From the NCBI RefSeq assembly GCF_000829415.1, contig NZ_AP014637.1, forward strand, positions 1,872,001 through 1,936,000: a stretch of DNA of 64,000 nucleotides. Direction: 5' to 3'. The notes under the pieces were generated by a model. The model made no database searches and had not been told where the DNA came from. It saw only the letters and a list, made by a program, of their open reading frames with translations. The stretch comes from Pseudomonas sp. StFLB209. Lineage in GTDB: Bacteria > Pseudomonadota > Gammaproteobacteria > Pseudomonadales > Pseudomonadaceae. A program made the translations under genes and the position numbers. Below, in pieces: positions 21,055-29,856 of the stretch (its first letter is position 1; each line of letters begins with the position of its first letter).

Positions 21055-23215
21055 TTTTCAAATTAACAGCATTTTTTCTCCCGGCGAAGAACCGAGCTTA
21101 CTAAAAAAGGCGGTTAGGGTCTTAGGCATAAATAATGATACTGTTATCGTAATTGAGCTGAATATGAATCCAGGCAAGCCGTGGCAGATTGATAAGTCAA
21201 TTTTAATTGACGAAATTGATTCAGGGCGCGCGGTCTTAAGTCCAGAAATGGTTCCTTTACATCTGCTCAGAAGCGACGATGAAATTAGTGAAAATGAAAA
21301 GGCGAGCCGAAATCGAAATTGGAGTCTTATAAGAAGTTTAGTAGAAGATCGCTCTGCCTTAGATATTCTTGGTCCTGGTTTTGGGAAGCTTGTTGCGACG
21401 CATGCCATAGAGACAGGGGTAGAGCGTAAGCAGATATACCGGCTTCTATACCGCTATTGGAGTATGGGTCAGACACCTAACGCGTTTCTTTGGAACACAA
21501 GCGCTTGCGGCGGACGTGGGAAGAAAAAGGATCGGTCCTCAGGTATTATCCCCGGTCGGCCGCGTAAGTATCTTGGTGTCGTTGTCAATGATGGTGGTGC
21601 CATCCCGCTCGAACAGCGCCATCTCTCTCATATCCGTTTGGCTTACGGGCGAGTCGCTAGCGGCAAGTGTGGCACCCTGAAAGATGCACATAAGTGGATG
21701 TTAAACAAATTTTATAGAGCGACTCTCCCTGACGGATCGAAAGGAAATATTGTACGCGGCAGTTACCCGACTACTGCACAGCTTAGATATCACGGTAAAT
21801 TATTTTTCGATGACCTGTATAAGCTCAAGGTGCGTGGCGGTTCTATCAGGTACAACAAAGACCATCGGGCTATCGTTGGCTCAGCATCCCAAGGCCTGAT
21901 AGGCGCAACGCAGCGATATGAGATAGATTCCACCATCGCTGATGTCTATTTAGTGCATCGCGTTAATAGGCTGTGGCTCATTGGGCGTCCGATACTTTAT
22001 GTAGTCGTCGATACCTACACCAGAATGATTGTAGGAATTCACGTGGGCCTTGAGGGGCCCAGCTGGAATGGGGCTAGACACGCGATATACAACGCTTGCA
22101 CCTCAAAGGTTGAGTTTTGCAAACGATACAACGTAGACATTGAGGAAGCTGACTGGCCATGCTCGCATTTGCCAGTCGAAATTGTGGCTGACCGGGCTGA
22201 ACTTCTAAGCGAGGCGGGGGCAACGCTCTCCCAAAGCTTGGGGCTTGGGGTGCAAATTTTGCCTCCTTTCAGGCCTGATTGGAAAGGGATCATCGAAAGC
22301 CGTTTCCGTCTGATCAATGAACACCTCGACTTGAAGTTCGTTCCAGGCGGAGTGGATGCTCGTAAAATGGAGCGCGGCGATAGGGACTACCAACTCGATG
22401 CCATTTTGGATATCGACGAGTTCACCGAAATGGTTATTGTAGGAGTCTTGGCTCACAATAAGAGCCTGCGGATACCACACCTTTTAAATCGCGAGATGAT
22501 TGCCGGCGGAGTGGAAGCAACGCCTATAGCGATTTGGAGTTGGTCGAAGGATAATAGCCCTATAAATTCAAAAGTAGTATCGCCGGCTGAGTTGAAAATC
22601 GCTCTATTGCCCTCTCAGGAGTGTCGTATAAGTCGAGGCGGTATTGTTTTCCAAGGCGTACAGTATACATGTCAAACAGCGTTACGCGAGGAGTGGTTGG
22701 AGCGCTCGCACAACCTGCGGACGAAATATGTTCGAGTATTCTATGATCCTAACTCTATTGAAAATTGTTGGATCAAGTCAGAAGCAGGTTTTGAGGCTTT
22801 AACTATTGTACCGCAGCAACGGCAGAAATATGGTGGACTCCGTATGGAGGAGGTTCTTGATATGATCCATATCCTGAACCAAGTTTCGCCGGATGCCCGT
22901 TATGACAGTGATAATACTGCGGCGCTGGTAAGGGGGCGGCAAGAGGAAATCTTTGACCGGGCCAAATCCAAACGTGTCGCTCAGGGTGACCCGAAATCGA
23001 ATGCAGATTTCAAGCGGGACAAACGTGCCAAGCGTGCTACCGAAGCTCAGACCGAGCGCGATTCCCATACCGCTGATCTGAATCAGCTACGCGTTGTGGA
23101 TAACATTCCTCCTGTGGCAGAAAATTCTAAGCTAGTCACCGGCAGGCCCAGTTCCGCGAGAAGCGCGGCGTTTCTGAAACTAGTCGTCAGCGAGGGAAGC
23201 GAGGCTGAGACATGA
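21047..23215 (+). CDS. tnsB: TnsB transposase (DD35E) of element 1
   Basis: TnsB is the retroviral-integrase-like transposase that binds the end repeats and joins the 3' ends to the target. The 722-residue protein has catalytic D294 (in YEIDSTIADV), D382 (in EIVADRAEL) and E417 (in DWKGIIESRF). The 88- and 35-residue spacings are the same as in Tn7 TnsB. An N-terminal helix-turn-helix region (VERKQIYRLLYRYW) and a lysine/arginine-rich C-terminus that would contact TnsC are present. The start ATG 21047 lies inside the tnsA end, and the stop overlaps the tnsC start by 4 bp (ATGA). Low GC relative to the core supports acquisition. Confidence 0.95.
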   Translation: MLDFQINSIFSPGEEPSLLKKAVRVLGINNDTVIVIELNMNPGKPWQIDKSILIDEIDSGRAVLSPEMVPLHLLRSDDEISENEKASRNRNWSLIRSLVEDRSALDILGPGFGKLVATHAIETGVERKQIYRLLYRYWSMGQTPNAFLWNTSACGGRGKKKDRSSGIIPGRPRKYLGVVVNDGGAIPLEQRHLSHIRLAYGRVASGKCGTLKDAHKWMLNKFYRATLPDGSKGNIVRGSYPTTAQLRYHGKLFFDDLYKLKVRGGSIRYNKDHRAIVGSASQGLIGATQRYEIDSTIADVYLVHRVNRLWLIGRPILYVVVDTYTRMIVGIHVGLEGPSWNGARHAIYNACTSKVEFCKRYNVDIEEADWPCSHLPVEIVADRAELLSEAGATLSQSLGLGVQILPPFRPDWKGIIESRFRLINEHLDLKFVPGGVDARKMERGDRDYQLDAILDIDEFTEMVIVGVLAHNKSLRIPHLLNREMIAGGVEATPIAIWSWSKDNSPINSKVVSPAELKIALLPSQECRISRGGIVFQGVQYTCQTALREEWLERSHNLRTKYVRVFYDPNSIENCWIKSEAGFEALTIVPQQRQKYGGLRMEEVLDMIHILNQVSPDARYDSDNTAALVRGRQEEIFDRAKSKRVAQGDPKSNADFKRDKRAKRATEAQTERDSHTADLNQLRVVDNIPPVAENSKLVTGRPSSARSAAFLKLVVSEGSEAET

Positions 23216-24660
23216 ACGATTTGACGTTCTCCCCCGCAGAATACATTCCTACAGGCATGCCTCAGTACGATGGCAACCCGCTGATCGAATGCTTGCCTAG
23301 AATTCTGTCGGATGTAGATGTGGTCAGGCGCGTTGGGAACCTTCCGCCGAAGCCCGACGAGGCTGAACGAGCGTTGCCACCGAAGCTTCGCGGTCATGGG
23401 ATCAACCGGCTGAAAGATGTTGTTGTTCCATTCGAAATTCACCTGCGCCTTGAAGACCTTTTCAGCCAGCTGATTCGCTACGGATATATGGGACGCAATC
23501 CGCTGTTGGCCTCATCTGTTAGGCATCGGCTGCCTTCCTCAGCGGAGGCCAAGGGCCACGGATTCATGTCCACCGCTGAGACGATGACGCTCATCGGCTT
23601 GAGTGGTATGGGTAAGACCACAGCGCTCAATTCCATCGCAAGGCTTTATCCGCAGGTGATCAGCCACAGCAGATATAAAGACGCCATTCTCATCGAAACC
23701 CAGGTCGTGTGGCTAAAGATTGAGTGCCCTCATGACGGCTCGTTGCGCGGTTTCTGTGCAGCATTCTTCTCAGCGTTGGATGCTGCGTTAGGAGTCGACA
23801 AATACTCGCGCAGGGGCGGTTCTGGCAACAGCATCAGCGTAATGCTCCAGCACATCAGTCAGCTGTGCAAAACCTTTTTCATTGGTGCTTTGATCATTGA
23901 TGAAATGCAGCATCTTTGCTCCTCGCGGGGGGGACAGGATCGGGAAAAGTTGCTGAATTTCTTCGTAACTTTATCCAACGATGCAGGCGTTCCGCTGGTG
24001 TATGTAGGGACCAACGCAATGCTCCCGCTGTTTTCTGGTGTGCTGCGCAACGCCCGAAGAGCGGCGGGGATGGGACCCATCGCTTTTGACCGATTCAGCG
24101 AAGACGATCCGTTTTGGGAGCACTTGGTGTCCCAACTCTGGGCCTATGACTGGACGGCATCATGCGCCCCCCTGACGAAGGAGCTCTTGTCCAAGATCTA
24201 TGATCTCGCCCAAGGCAATACTGATTTCCTAGCGAAACTGCTTATGCTTGCGCAGCGTCATGTAATTTGGGAGGGCCTCGACGCTATTACGCCAGCGGTG
24301 CTTCAGCAGGTGTATGACAATCAAATGAGGCTTCTACACAAGCCTATCGAGGCTCTACGAAGCGGTGATCCTCTTCAGATTGCTGACTTCGAGGACATGA
24401 TGCCTACAAAAGACCAGATCGCCCAGATGATGAACTACGACTTGGCTCGCCGGGCCGACAGAGCTCATCTTTCGCTACTTACCCAGGCCGCGATCACTCC
24501 TCCACCTCAAGCCAAGGATAAATCGGCATCGAAGGCTAAGGGTCGTACCGTGGTCCCGGTTGCTGACGGAGCATTAGCTAACGTGCATTTTTCGAAGGAC
24601 GAAGACCTTCAGGCTCAGCTCGAACAGCGCGGCTGGGTGGATAGGGATTCCTCCTGGTGA
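23212..24660 (+). CDS. tnsC: TnsC AAA+ regulator of element 1
   Basis: TnsC is the ATPase that links the target-site protein (TnsD or another TniQ) to TnsAB. The 482-residue protein has Walker A GLSGMGKTTAL (about residues 129-139) and Walker B ALIIDEMQHL (about 226-235). Downstream is the sensor segment PLVYVGTNAMLPLFSG, all as in the TnsC/TniB family. The C-terminal tail is K/A-rich. It is translationally coupled to tnsB, and tnsD follows after 24 bp. Confidence 0.94.
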   Translation: MNDLTFSPAEYIPTGMPQYDGNPLIECLPRILSDVDVVRRVGNLPPKPDEAERALPPKLRGHGINRLKDVVVPFEIHLRLEDLFSQLIRYGYMGRNPLLASSVRHRLPSSAEAKGHGFMSTAETMTLIGLSGMGKTTALNSIARLYPQVISHSRYKDAILIETQVVWLKIECPHDGSLRGFCAAFFSALDAALGVDKYSRRGGSGNSISVMLQHISQLCKTFFIGALIIDEMQHLCSSRGGQDREKLLNFFVTLSNDAGVPLVYVGTNAMLPLFSGVLRNARRAAGMGPIAFDRFSEDDPFWEHLVSQLWAYDWTASCAPLTKELLSKIYDLAQGNTDFLAKLLMLAQRHVIWEGLDAITPAVLQQVYDNQMRLLHKPIEALRSGDPLQIADFEDMMPTKDQIAQMMNYDLARRADRAHLSLLTQAAITPPPQAKDKSASKAKGRTVVPVADGALANVHFSKDEDLQAQLEQRGWVDRDSSW

Positions 24661-24684
24661 CATGAGGATCGGGAGCTCAAGGCA

Positions 24685-26163
24685 GTGGCTAACCTTCTGT
24701 TCTTCCCCCAGCCGTTCCCGGATGAGTCGCTCTACAGCCTGGCCGTGCGCTATCACAAGCTAGCGGCCAATCCAGGATACCGCGTGTCAAGCCACGAGCT
24801 CTTCGGTAGCTACTCGCGTACCTGTGGTTCCATTTTGCCATGCTGCTTAGGGGCTCTGTCTGAGCGTCTGGGAGGCGCCCTTCCCGTAGGAGAGTTGATC
24901 AATCGCTTCACACTTTTACCGCTTTATTTGCCGTTTTTGAATGAACAGAAGGGCCGCGATGCCGTTGTTCTAATGGGAGGTAATCGGGGTACAGGACTCA
25001 AGATGGCCTTGGGCATAACAGCGTCGCGTTTCCTCCAACACGCCTCGTTTAGATATTGCGAGAGCTGCGTCGGACAGGACATTCTGGAGTGCGGCTCAGC
25101 CTACTGGCATCGTATTCATCAAGCTTCGGGCACTTGCGTCTGTCCGCGCCACAGCGAAGTGCTACAGGCGATGAGATTTCCCAAAGGGGCAGATTGGCGT
25201 TGCATGTTGCTACCGGGCGAATCAGGTGGAACGCCGGTTATGGACTGTGGAGAACACAGCGCGGCCATTGCGATTGCCCGTATGCAGCTATGGGGGCTCG
25301 ACCACCCCGATGAGATCAAAGCGATCCAGGCTGGAAATTTTTTCAGGACCCGTTTGGACGAGATGAGTTTTATTAGGTCTGGTCGAATTAGAGAGGGAAT
25401 GCTGAGAGAGTTCTTAACCAGGCGACTTCGGTGCAGTCCTAGCGCTGCCGAGTTTGAAGAAATGGTTCGGTCCTGTGACTGGGTTTTGCAGATCATACGG
25501 CGACGAGAGCGAATCGTGCAGCCCTTCAAGTTCTATTTCCTCTGCTGGCTCCTCGATCTGGAGCTGGAACACCTCAAGACCTACTGTCCAGAGGCCGATA
25601 TATCCGCTGGTGTTATGGTCTGTCGTGATAGGCCGAATAACCTTACTGATGACAATGACCTCCAAGCCCGCCGGTTAGCCTTTGCAAACAGTACAAACCC
25701 CAAATGTCATGACAAGCCGGGCTATCAGTGGTTGTACCGCCACGACAGGGAATGGTTGGTCAACTATGTTGCTGCAAACCCCTACCTCAGAGATCGAAAG
25801 ATTCGAATCGACTGGCAATCCAGGGACTTCACCCTTGCGTCAGAGCTCGCTAAAGCTAGGGCGATCTTACTTTCTGTACACGGAAAGCCTCAGCAGGTCA
25901 CCCGCGCTGCTCTATGCAGGCTTGTGGTAAACGCCCACGCTTTCCTTAAAATGCCGGAACATTTTCCGAGGAGCATAAGGTTGATGGCGGATTTGCTTGA
26001 GTCTACTCATGACCACCAGCTGCGTAAAATCCGGTGGGCAATCCGAGAATACTCTCTGACTGAACACTGTGCCATGAGTGTTCTCTACCGTTATGCAGGA
26101 ATACGGATATCTCGCGTATCCGAAGATGAAATCCTCATGCAGATACGTGACGATATGGACTAG
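24685..26163 (+). CDS. tnsD: TnsD-like target-site protein (TniQ family) of element 1
   Basis: TnsD proteins recognise the glmS end and recruit TnsC. The 492-residue protein has the TniQ N-terminal motif FPQPFPDESLYSLAVRYHKL (residues 7-26). The zinc-finger pattern is C125-x2-C128 with C153-x2-H156, close in spacing to the CCCH finger of Tn7 TnsD. The C-terminal half includes the GYQWLYRHDREWL segment shared by TnsD proteins. The position 24 bp after glmS shows the pathway used. The start is GTG 24685, with GGGAG about 10 bp upstream. Its 3' end overlaps the convergent tniQ gene by 29 bp. Confidence 0.92.
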   Translation: MANLLFFPQPFPDESLYSLAVRYHKLAANPGYRVSSHELFGSYSRTCGSILPCCLGALSERLGGALPVGELINRFTLLPLYLPFLNEQKGRDAVVLMGGNRGTGLKMALGITASRFLQHASFRYCESCVGQDILECGSAYWHRIHQASGTCVCPRHSEVLQAMRFPKGADWRCMLLPGESGGTPVMDCGEHSAAIAIARMQLWGLDHPDEIKAIQAGNFFRTRLDEMSFIRSGRIREGMLREFLTRRLRCSPSAAEFEEMVRSCDWVLQIIRRRERIVQPFKFYFLCWLLDLELEHLKTYCPEADISAGVMVCRDRPNNLTDDNDLQARRLAFANSTNPKCHDKPGYQWLYRHDREWLVNYVAANPYLRDRKIRIDWQSRDFTLASELAKARAILLSVHGKPQQVTRAALCRLVVNAHAFLKMPEHFPRSIRLMADLLESTHDHQLRKIRWAIREYSLTEHCAMSVLYRYAGIRISRVSEDEILMQIRDDMD

Positions 26164-27058
26164 TTCTATTGGCTTCGTGCAAGAGTTTATTGAATATGGA
26201 TTTTTTCTTCTCTCGCAGGAGGTCTTGCTCATCTTGGTTCGCTAGCAAATTTAAATAGTTCTCAGCGGTGTGACATCCTAAAAATACATACATAGGAAAT
26301 TTGTCACTGGTGGAGATACTGCTCGTGGTAAGTCTCGACGTAATCCCCATTTCTTTGTAAATCAGTTTGGAAATATCCAGCTCGGTGCGTTCGAATTCTC
26401 TAGTGCGATTAATCATGAGGCTTGCATATGCGATAAAGTCTGCCGTTCCATCATGTATCATCGGGCCGCGGTAGCCCAGAAGATCTGCGACAAATTTGGC
26501 ATACATATGACGGGTTGATCCGAATTCTCGCTTTTGACGTCTTGACCATTTGCCCTGCTTGCTGCACTTGGCTAGGTGACCAATCTCGTGCTTTTTCAGT
26601 GGCATTGAGCAGGCCGGACATGTTTCGATTAGAGTGCAAGCATGAGTACTGCAAACCTGTACGGAACCCAACACGTGCCTGCAATGAATATAGGGGCTTC
26701 CGCAGTTATTCAAGTCTTCGAGAACGCAATCTGGACAAACTTTCTGCCAAGTCTTTGGTGTGACGATTGCGGTCGCTCGATGACGACCAAGCGCAGCTAT
26801 CATAGGATACAACGTGTGGTCGTTTAGGACTAGTTCGGAAACTTTGTGGTCGTCTAGCAGTTTTGGGTAATAAAATTCCTGATGCGGCCGCCACTCTGCT
26901 TGCACGGTGCTTAAGTTTTTACTAATCCCGAAGCCAACACGAGGTATCGGTTTTATATAGAAATCTTCAGTTTTTAGAGATTTAATACCTAGAAGCTCAT
27001 TGCCTCGCTTAAGCGCTGATGCGACATATTCTCCAGGTAATGGTGCGAAAATTCTCAT
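26135..27058 (-). CDS. tniQ: Second, short TniQ-family protein of element 1
   Basis: This 307-residue protein begins MRIFAPLPGEYVASALKRG, a TniQ-type start. It has a zinc-finger pattern C108-x2-C111, C136-x2-H139, and an added pair C147-x2-C150. It is 185 residues shorter than the TnsD of the same element and lacks the TnsD C-terminal region. It is convergent with tnsD, overlapping by 29 bp. The natural reading is a second targeting factor for sites other than attTn7, such as plasmids, by analogy with Tn7-like elements that carry two TniQ proteins; its target is unknown. No TnsE-like gene is present. Confidence 0.8.
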   Translation of the reverse strand: MRIFAPLPGEYVASALKRGNELLGIKSLKTEDFYIKPIPRVGFGISKNLSTVQAEWRPHQEFYYPKLLDDHKVSELVLNDHTLYPMIAALGRHRATAIVTPKTWQKVCPDCVLEDLNNCGSPYIHCRHVLGSVQVCSTHACTLIETCPACSMPLKKHEIGHLAKCSKQGKWSRRQKREFGSTRHMYAKFVADLLGYRGPMIHDGTADFIAYASLMINRTREFERTELDISKLIYKEMGITSRLTTSSISTSDKFPMYVFLGCHTAENYLNLLANQDEQDLLREKKKSIFNKLLHEANRTSPYRHVSA

Positions 27059-27195
27059 TAATTGAAGTGCTTGTACACGTTGCTAGACGGGCGGTATGCC
27101 ATTTTAGTTAGAAGTCACCGGTATCGCATCCACATTGGTGACCGTATTGGGCTACTGTGAAGGTGAAAGGGCGCCGGACGTGCTTGGGAATCAAA

Positions 27196-27708
27196 ATGGC
27201 TAGTCTGGCAGCCAACGCACAAGAGGAGGTCGATGCAGTGAATCCTACAAGCACTCGCCCACCTGTTGAATCGCAGGCCTTTCCACCAACGTTCCACCTG
27301 GTTCATACCCACCCCGACGGGTTGAGCCAGCTGGAGCTCCTGAGTCTAGTCCAAACAGGATTCTTTTTCAGCGACGTGAAGTGCATGGTCGAGTCATCGA
27401 GCCTGTTCAAGGCTCGTAACCTCGTCGGGCGAATCACAGGAAGATCGACCAGAAGCATTCACCGTCTGAGCCATCCCGCTCAGGCCCATCGTCTGGATGC
27501 CCAGCAGAGCGCGGTGGCGTTCCAGTATGCGAAAGGACTGGAGCTTGCATCGAAGGTATTTGGCTCTCAGATGCTCGCGGAGCAGTGGCTTTGTCGGCCG
27601 TGCGGCCGTTTGTTGGGGTTTGTACCCTTCGAGATGCTCGACACGTCGCTCGGGTTCAGCGTCGTAGCGGACTATCTTGAGCGTATACGCTTGGGTGTCT
27701 ACCAGTAG
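27196..27708 (+). CDS. Orphan MbcA/ParS/Xre-type antitoxin (DUF2384 toxin-binding domain)
   Basis: The last 45 residues (AEQWLCRPCGRLLGFVPFEM, then LDTSLGFSVVADYLERIRLG and VYQ) fit the toxin-binding domain of antitoxins that pair with RES-domain NAD-degrading toxins. The middle part (ARNLVGRITGRSTRSIHRL) is like the Xre-type region that precedes it. A RES toxin gene normally follows within a few bases, but here the next gene is a copper-regulated secreted protein 146 bp away, so the antitoxin is alone. ATG 27196 has GGGA upstream; GTG 27157 would add 13 residues. It may act as a free regulator or protect against incoming toxins. Confidence 0.75.
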   Translation: MASLAANAQEEVDAVNPTSTRPPVESQAFPPTFHLVHTHPDGLSQLELLSLVQTGFFFSDVKCMVESSSLFKARNLVGRITGRSTRSIHRLSHPAQAHRLDAQQSAVAFQYAKGLELASKVFGSQMLAEQWLCRPCGRLLGFVPFEMLDTSLGFSVVADYLERIRLGVYQ

Positions 27709-27772
27709 CTTGCCTGAGGGCGAGGTTGGTATGCGGCGAGGAGGCAACGCTACCTCTTTTTACATGCGGGAC

Positions 27773-27786
27773 TTACAACCTTGTAA
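27773..27786 (+). promoter_or_regulatory. Copper box (CopR-type operator) upstream of the DUF2790 gene
   Basis: TTACAACCTTGTAA is a perfect palindrome (TTACA-N4-TGTAA) 68 bp before the ATG at 27854. The same pattern recurs before copA, before the csp-like gene and, weakly, before copR. CopR binding is inferred from the shared motif. Confidence 0.65.
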
Positions 27787-27853
27787 TTCCCGTATCACTC
27801 AATTGACAGCGATCAACCCCTAATCTTCAGTCACGTTTATTGGAGTGATTGAA

Positions 27854-28186
27854 ATGAAAGTCATCAAAAGTATCACCGCTATCCTGGCCCTAGTGGCTTC
27901 GTCAGCCGTACTCGCCGAAGGAGGATCCGACCGTCTGCATGGAAAGATGATTCAGGCCAATGAGCAAGCTATGCGAGCTTATGCCGCTGCCAAGGGAAAG
28001 AACCCACCGGAGGTGATCCACTATCGCTACGGGATGCGGCTCGACGTGGCGAAGGTGATCAGCATGACGTCGACCAAGGCGAGCTGTGACGTGATGCCGG
28101 CACAGATGAATTACGAGGATTCCAACGGAGACGTGAAAATCCTTGAATACCGGACCGCTGGAGTCGGTTGCCGGGGCCAGAACTGA
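27854..28186 (+). CDS. Secreted PtrA-like/DUF2790 protein, probably copper-responsive
   Basis: The 110-residue protein has a signal peptide (MKVIKSITAILALVASSAVLA) with cleavage near residue 21, so it acts in the periplasm. The mature start EGGSDRLHGKMIQANEQAM resembles the small PtrA-like protein at 33275-33481 (EGGADRTFARMEAARQSSM). The rest (HYRYGMRLDVAKVISM, then a Cys and YEDSNGDVKILEY) fits DUF2790, a Pseudomonas family often beside copper genes. GGAG lies 8 bp before ATG 27854. A palindromic copper box is in its promoter. Biochemical function is unknown. Confidence 0.8.
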   Translation: MKVIKSITAILALVASSAVLAEGGSDRLHGKMIQANEQAMRAYAAAKGKNPPEVIHYRYGMRLDVAKVISMTSTKASCDVMPAQMNYEDSNGDVKILEYRTAGVGCRGQN

Positions 28187-28323
28187 GCACTGAGCGAGTG
28201 GACAGGACTTACTCTGATAAAACGCCGGGTTGAAGCGTCAATTCCGGCAATAGATCGCCTGGTTACCGGCTTTCATGACTGGTGGAGTACTATGAGGACT
28301 GGTAGCTCAGGCAGGAGAGTCCA

Positions 28324-28512
28324 ATGACTCAATCAGCGCGCACCACGGTAAAGTGCCTAGATCCCGGCGACGGCTCCGGCGATGTGATTGTGGAAATACC
28401 CGATGACATTTTGCGCGAGCTCGGGGTCACGACGGGCGACAGACTCTCCATCGAGCTCATCAACGGCGATATCGTACTCAAGCCAGTCCGCGAGCGCCGT
28501 GAATCTGACTAG
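28324..28512 (+). CDS. Small AbrB/MazE-type DNA-binding protein
   Basis: This 62-residue protein has a swapped-hairpin AbrB fold signature: VIVEIPDDILRELGVTTGDR followed by LSIELINGDIVLKPV. Such proteins are usually antitoxins that also repress their own promoter. No MazF- or VapC-like toxin gene follows; the next gene is convergent. The GGCAGGAGAG ribosome binding site lies just before the ATG. It may be an orphan antitoxin or a local regulator. Confidence 0.75.
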   Translation: MTQSARTTVKCLDPGDGSGDVIVEIPDDILRELGVTTGDRLSIELINGDIVLKPVRERRESD

Positions 28513-28618
28513 CTACCCTTTGTAGCCCCTCTCTGTCGTCCTGTTGAGCTGATGAAGCTTTCTAGCGGGGGGAATAAGGGACGGCAGTCAGCCTACCGCC
28601 GTCCTCCTGGTAGGTGCG

Positions 28619-29074
28619 TTATTTGGCTGGATAGTTGGCGACTACTTGGTCCTCGCCGCTTTTGATTAAACCAATGACTTGGTAGGCATGGCTTACGCCA
28701 TCAACCTTCATGCCTGGGGACCCAGCTGGCATTCCTGGTACGGCGATCCCGACTAGATCGTTCCGCCCCCTGAGTTCTCGAATCTGCTCAGCTGGCACGT
28801 GACCTTCAACAAACTTTCCGTCGATCACAGCTGTGTGGCAGGACGCTAACCGTGGCGCTACGCCCAGCTTCTGTTTCACTGCGCTCATGTCCGTCTCAAC
28901 ATGGTCGGTCACTTTGAAACCATTGGCTTCCAGGTGCGCGATCCAGTTCTTGCAGCAACCGCAGTTCGCGTCTCGGTGAACGTCGATGGACAATGGCTCG
29001 GCAGCGTAGGCCGCCGAGGTCACCAGAAGCCCAGCGATAGCGGCTAGCCGAACGAATATGCGGTTAGTTGGCAT
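28619..29074 (-). CDS. Periplasmic DUF411 copper-binding protein
   Basis: DUF411 proteins are small metal-binding proteins found in copper-resistance operons. This 151-residue product has a signal peptide ending AAYAAEP (about residue 26), the metal motif DANCGCCKNW (C38, C40, C41) and HTAVIDGKFVEGHVPAEQI typical of the family. ATG 29074 is chosen because it starts the signal peptide; the longer frame upstream runs through the cytochrome c gene and is not plausible. It overlaps the end of the upstream cytochrome gene by 11 bp. It is the last gene of the copA operon. Confidence 0.88.
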   Translation of the reverse strand: MPTNRIFVRLAAIAGLLVTSAAYAAEPLSIDVHRDANCGCCKNWIAHLEANGFKVTDHVETDMSAVKQKLGVAPRLASCHTAVIDGKFVEGHVPAEQIRELRGRNDLVGIAVPGMPAGSPGMKVDGVSHAYQVIGLIKSGEDQVVANYPAK

Positions 29075-29846
29075 GAGTGTGCTCCTTACCGTCTTTGTGA
29101 ACATGCGTCTTTGGCGACGATGTCGGGTGGGCATCCGAATGGGCCTCGGCCGCATTGTGGTCACCGTGATGATCTGCCGCTTGAGCGGAGCCTGCGGGTG
29201 CAGCTCCATGGTCGTGAGCTGCCTGGGCATGATCGTCGTCTGCCGCTTCATCGTGATCACCATGCTCGGCATGACCGCTCCCGCCGTGCTGGCCCTCATG
29301 GTTGTGCATATCGCTTTCACCGCCGCCGTGCTGGTGGCCGCCGCTCGTGGCCACCAAGGCCTTGTACTGCTCGGCATTCATCTGGGGCAGTTGATCCAGG
29401 AACGCGACGATTCCCCAGATGTACTCATCGCCCATGCTCTTGCCCCAGGCGGGCATGCCCGTGGCTTTGATACCGTGCTTGATTGTCCAGAATGCGGCGG
29501 CTGGATCGCCTCCGACACCCACCTTGGTGAGGTCGGGTGGCGACGGGTATAGCGCTTGGCTTAGCTCAGTCTTCCCAACGCCAGGGGCAAGGTGACAGCC
29601 TATACACATGGCGTTGTAGTTGCCCGCCCCCGCTTTGATCAACGCGGCTTCCTTCAGATCAGGGACTTCGATGTCTCGCGCTCGAACCTCAATAGACCGA
29701 TCACGAGCCATGGCGAGAAAGGAATGGACTGCCGGGAAGTGAGGATCATCGGCGCCGACATTCACCAAGCCGAAATAGGCTGTGCCCAGTACCGCAGCAC
29801 TTCCGACAGCACTAGCCCCGAGCAGCGTTGTAATTGTTCTTTTCAT
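29064..29846 (-). CDS. c-type cytochrome with long histidine-rich tail
   Basis: The 260-residue protein has an N-terminal signal or anchor (residues 1-28), a single heme site C81-I-G-C-H85 and a likely methionine ligand in GMPAWGK (M131). From about residue 170 to the end it is very rich in histidine, aspartate and alanine (for example HGDHDEAADDDHAQAAHDHG), a likely metal-binding tail. It lies between copB and the DUF411 gene in the copA operon, suggesting a periplasmic redox or copper-buffering role. The exact electron partner cannot be told. Confidence 0.88.
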   Translation of the reverse strand: MKRTITTLLGASAVGSAAVLGTAYFGLVNVGADDPHFPAVHSFLAMARDRSIEVRARDIEVPDLKEAALIKAGAGNYNAMCIGCHLAPGVGKTELSQALYPSPPDLTKVGVGGDPAAAFWTIKHGIKATGMPAWGKSMGDEYIWGIVAFLDQLPQMNAEQYKALVATSGGHQHGGGESDMHNHEGQHGGSGHAEHGDHDEAADDDHAQAAHDHGAAPAGSAQAADHHGDHNAAEAHSDAHPTSSPKTHVHKDGKEHTHAN

Positions 29847-29856
29847 GTTGGGATTC

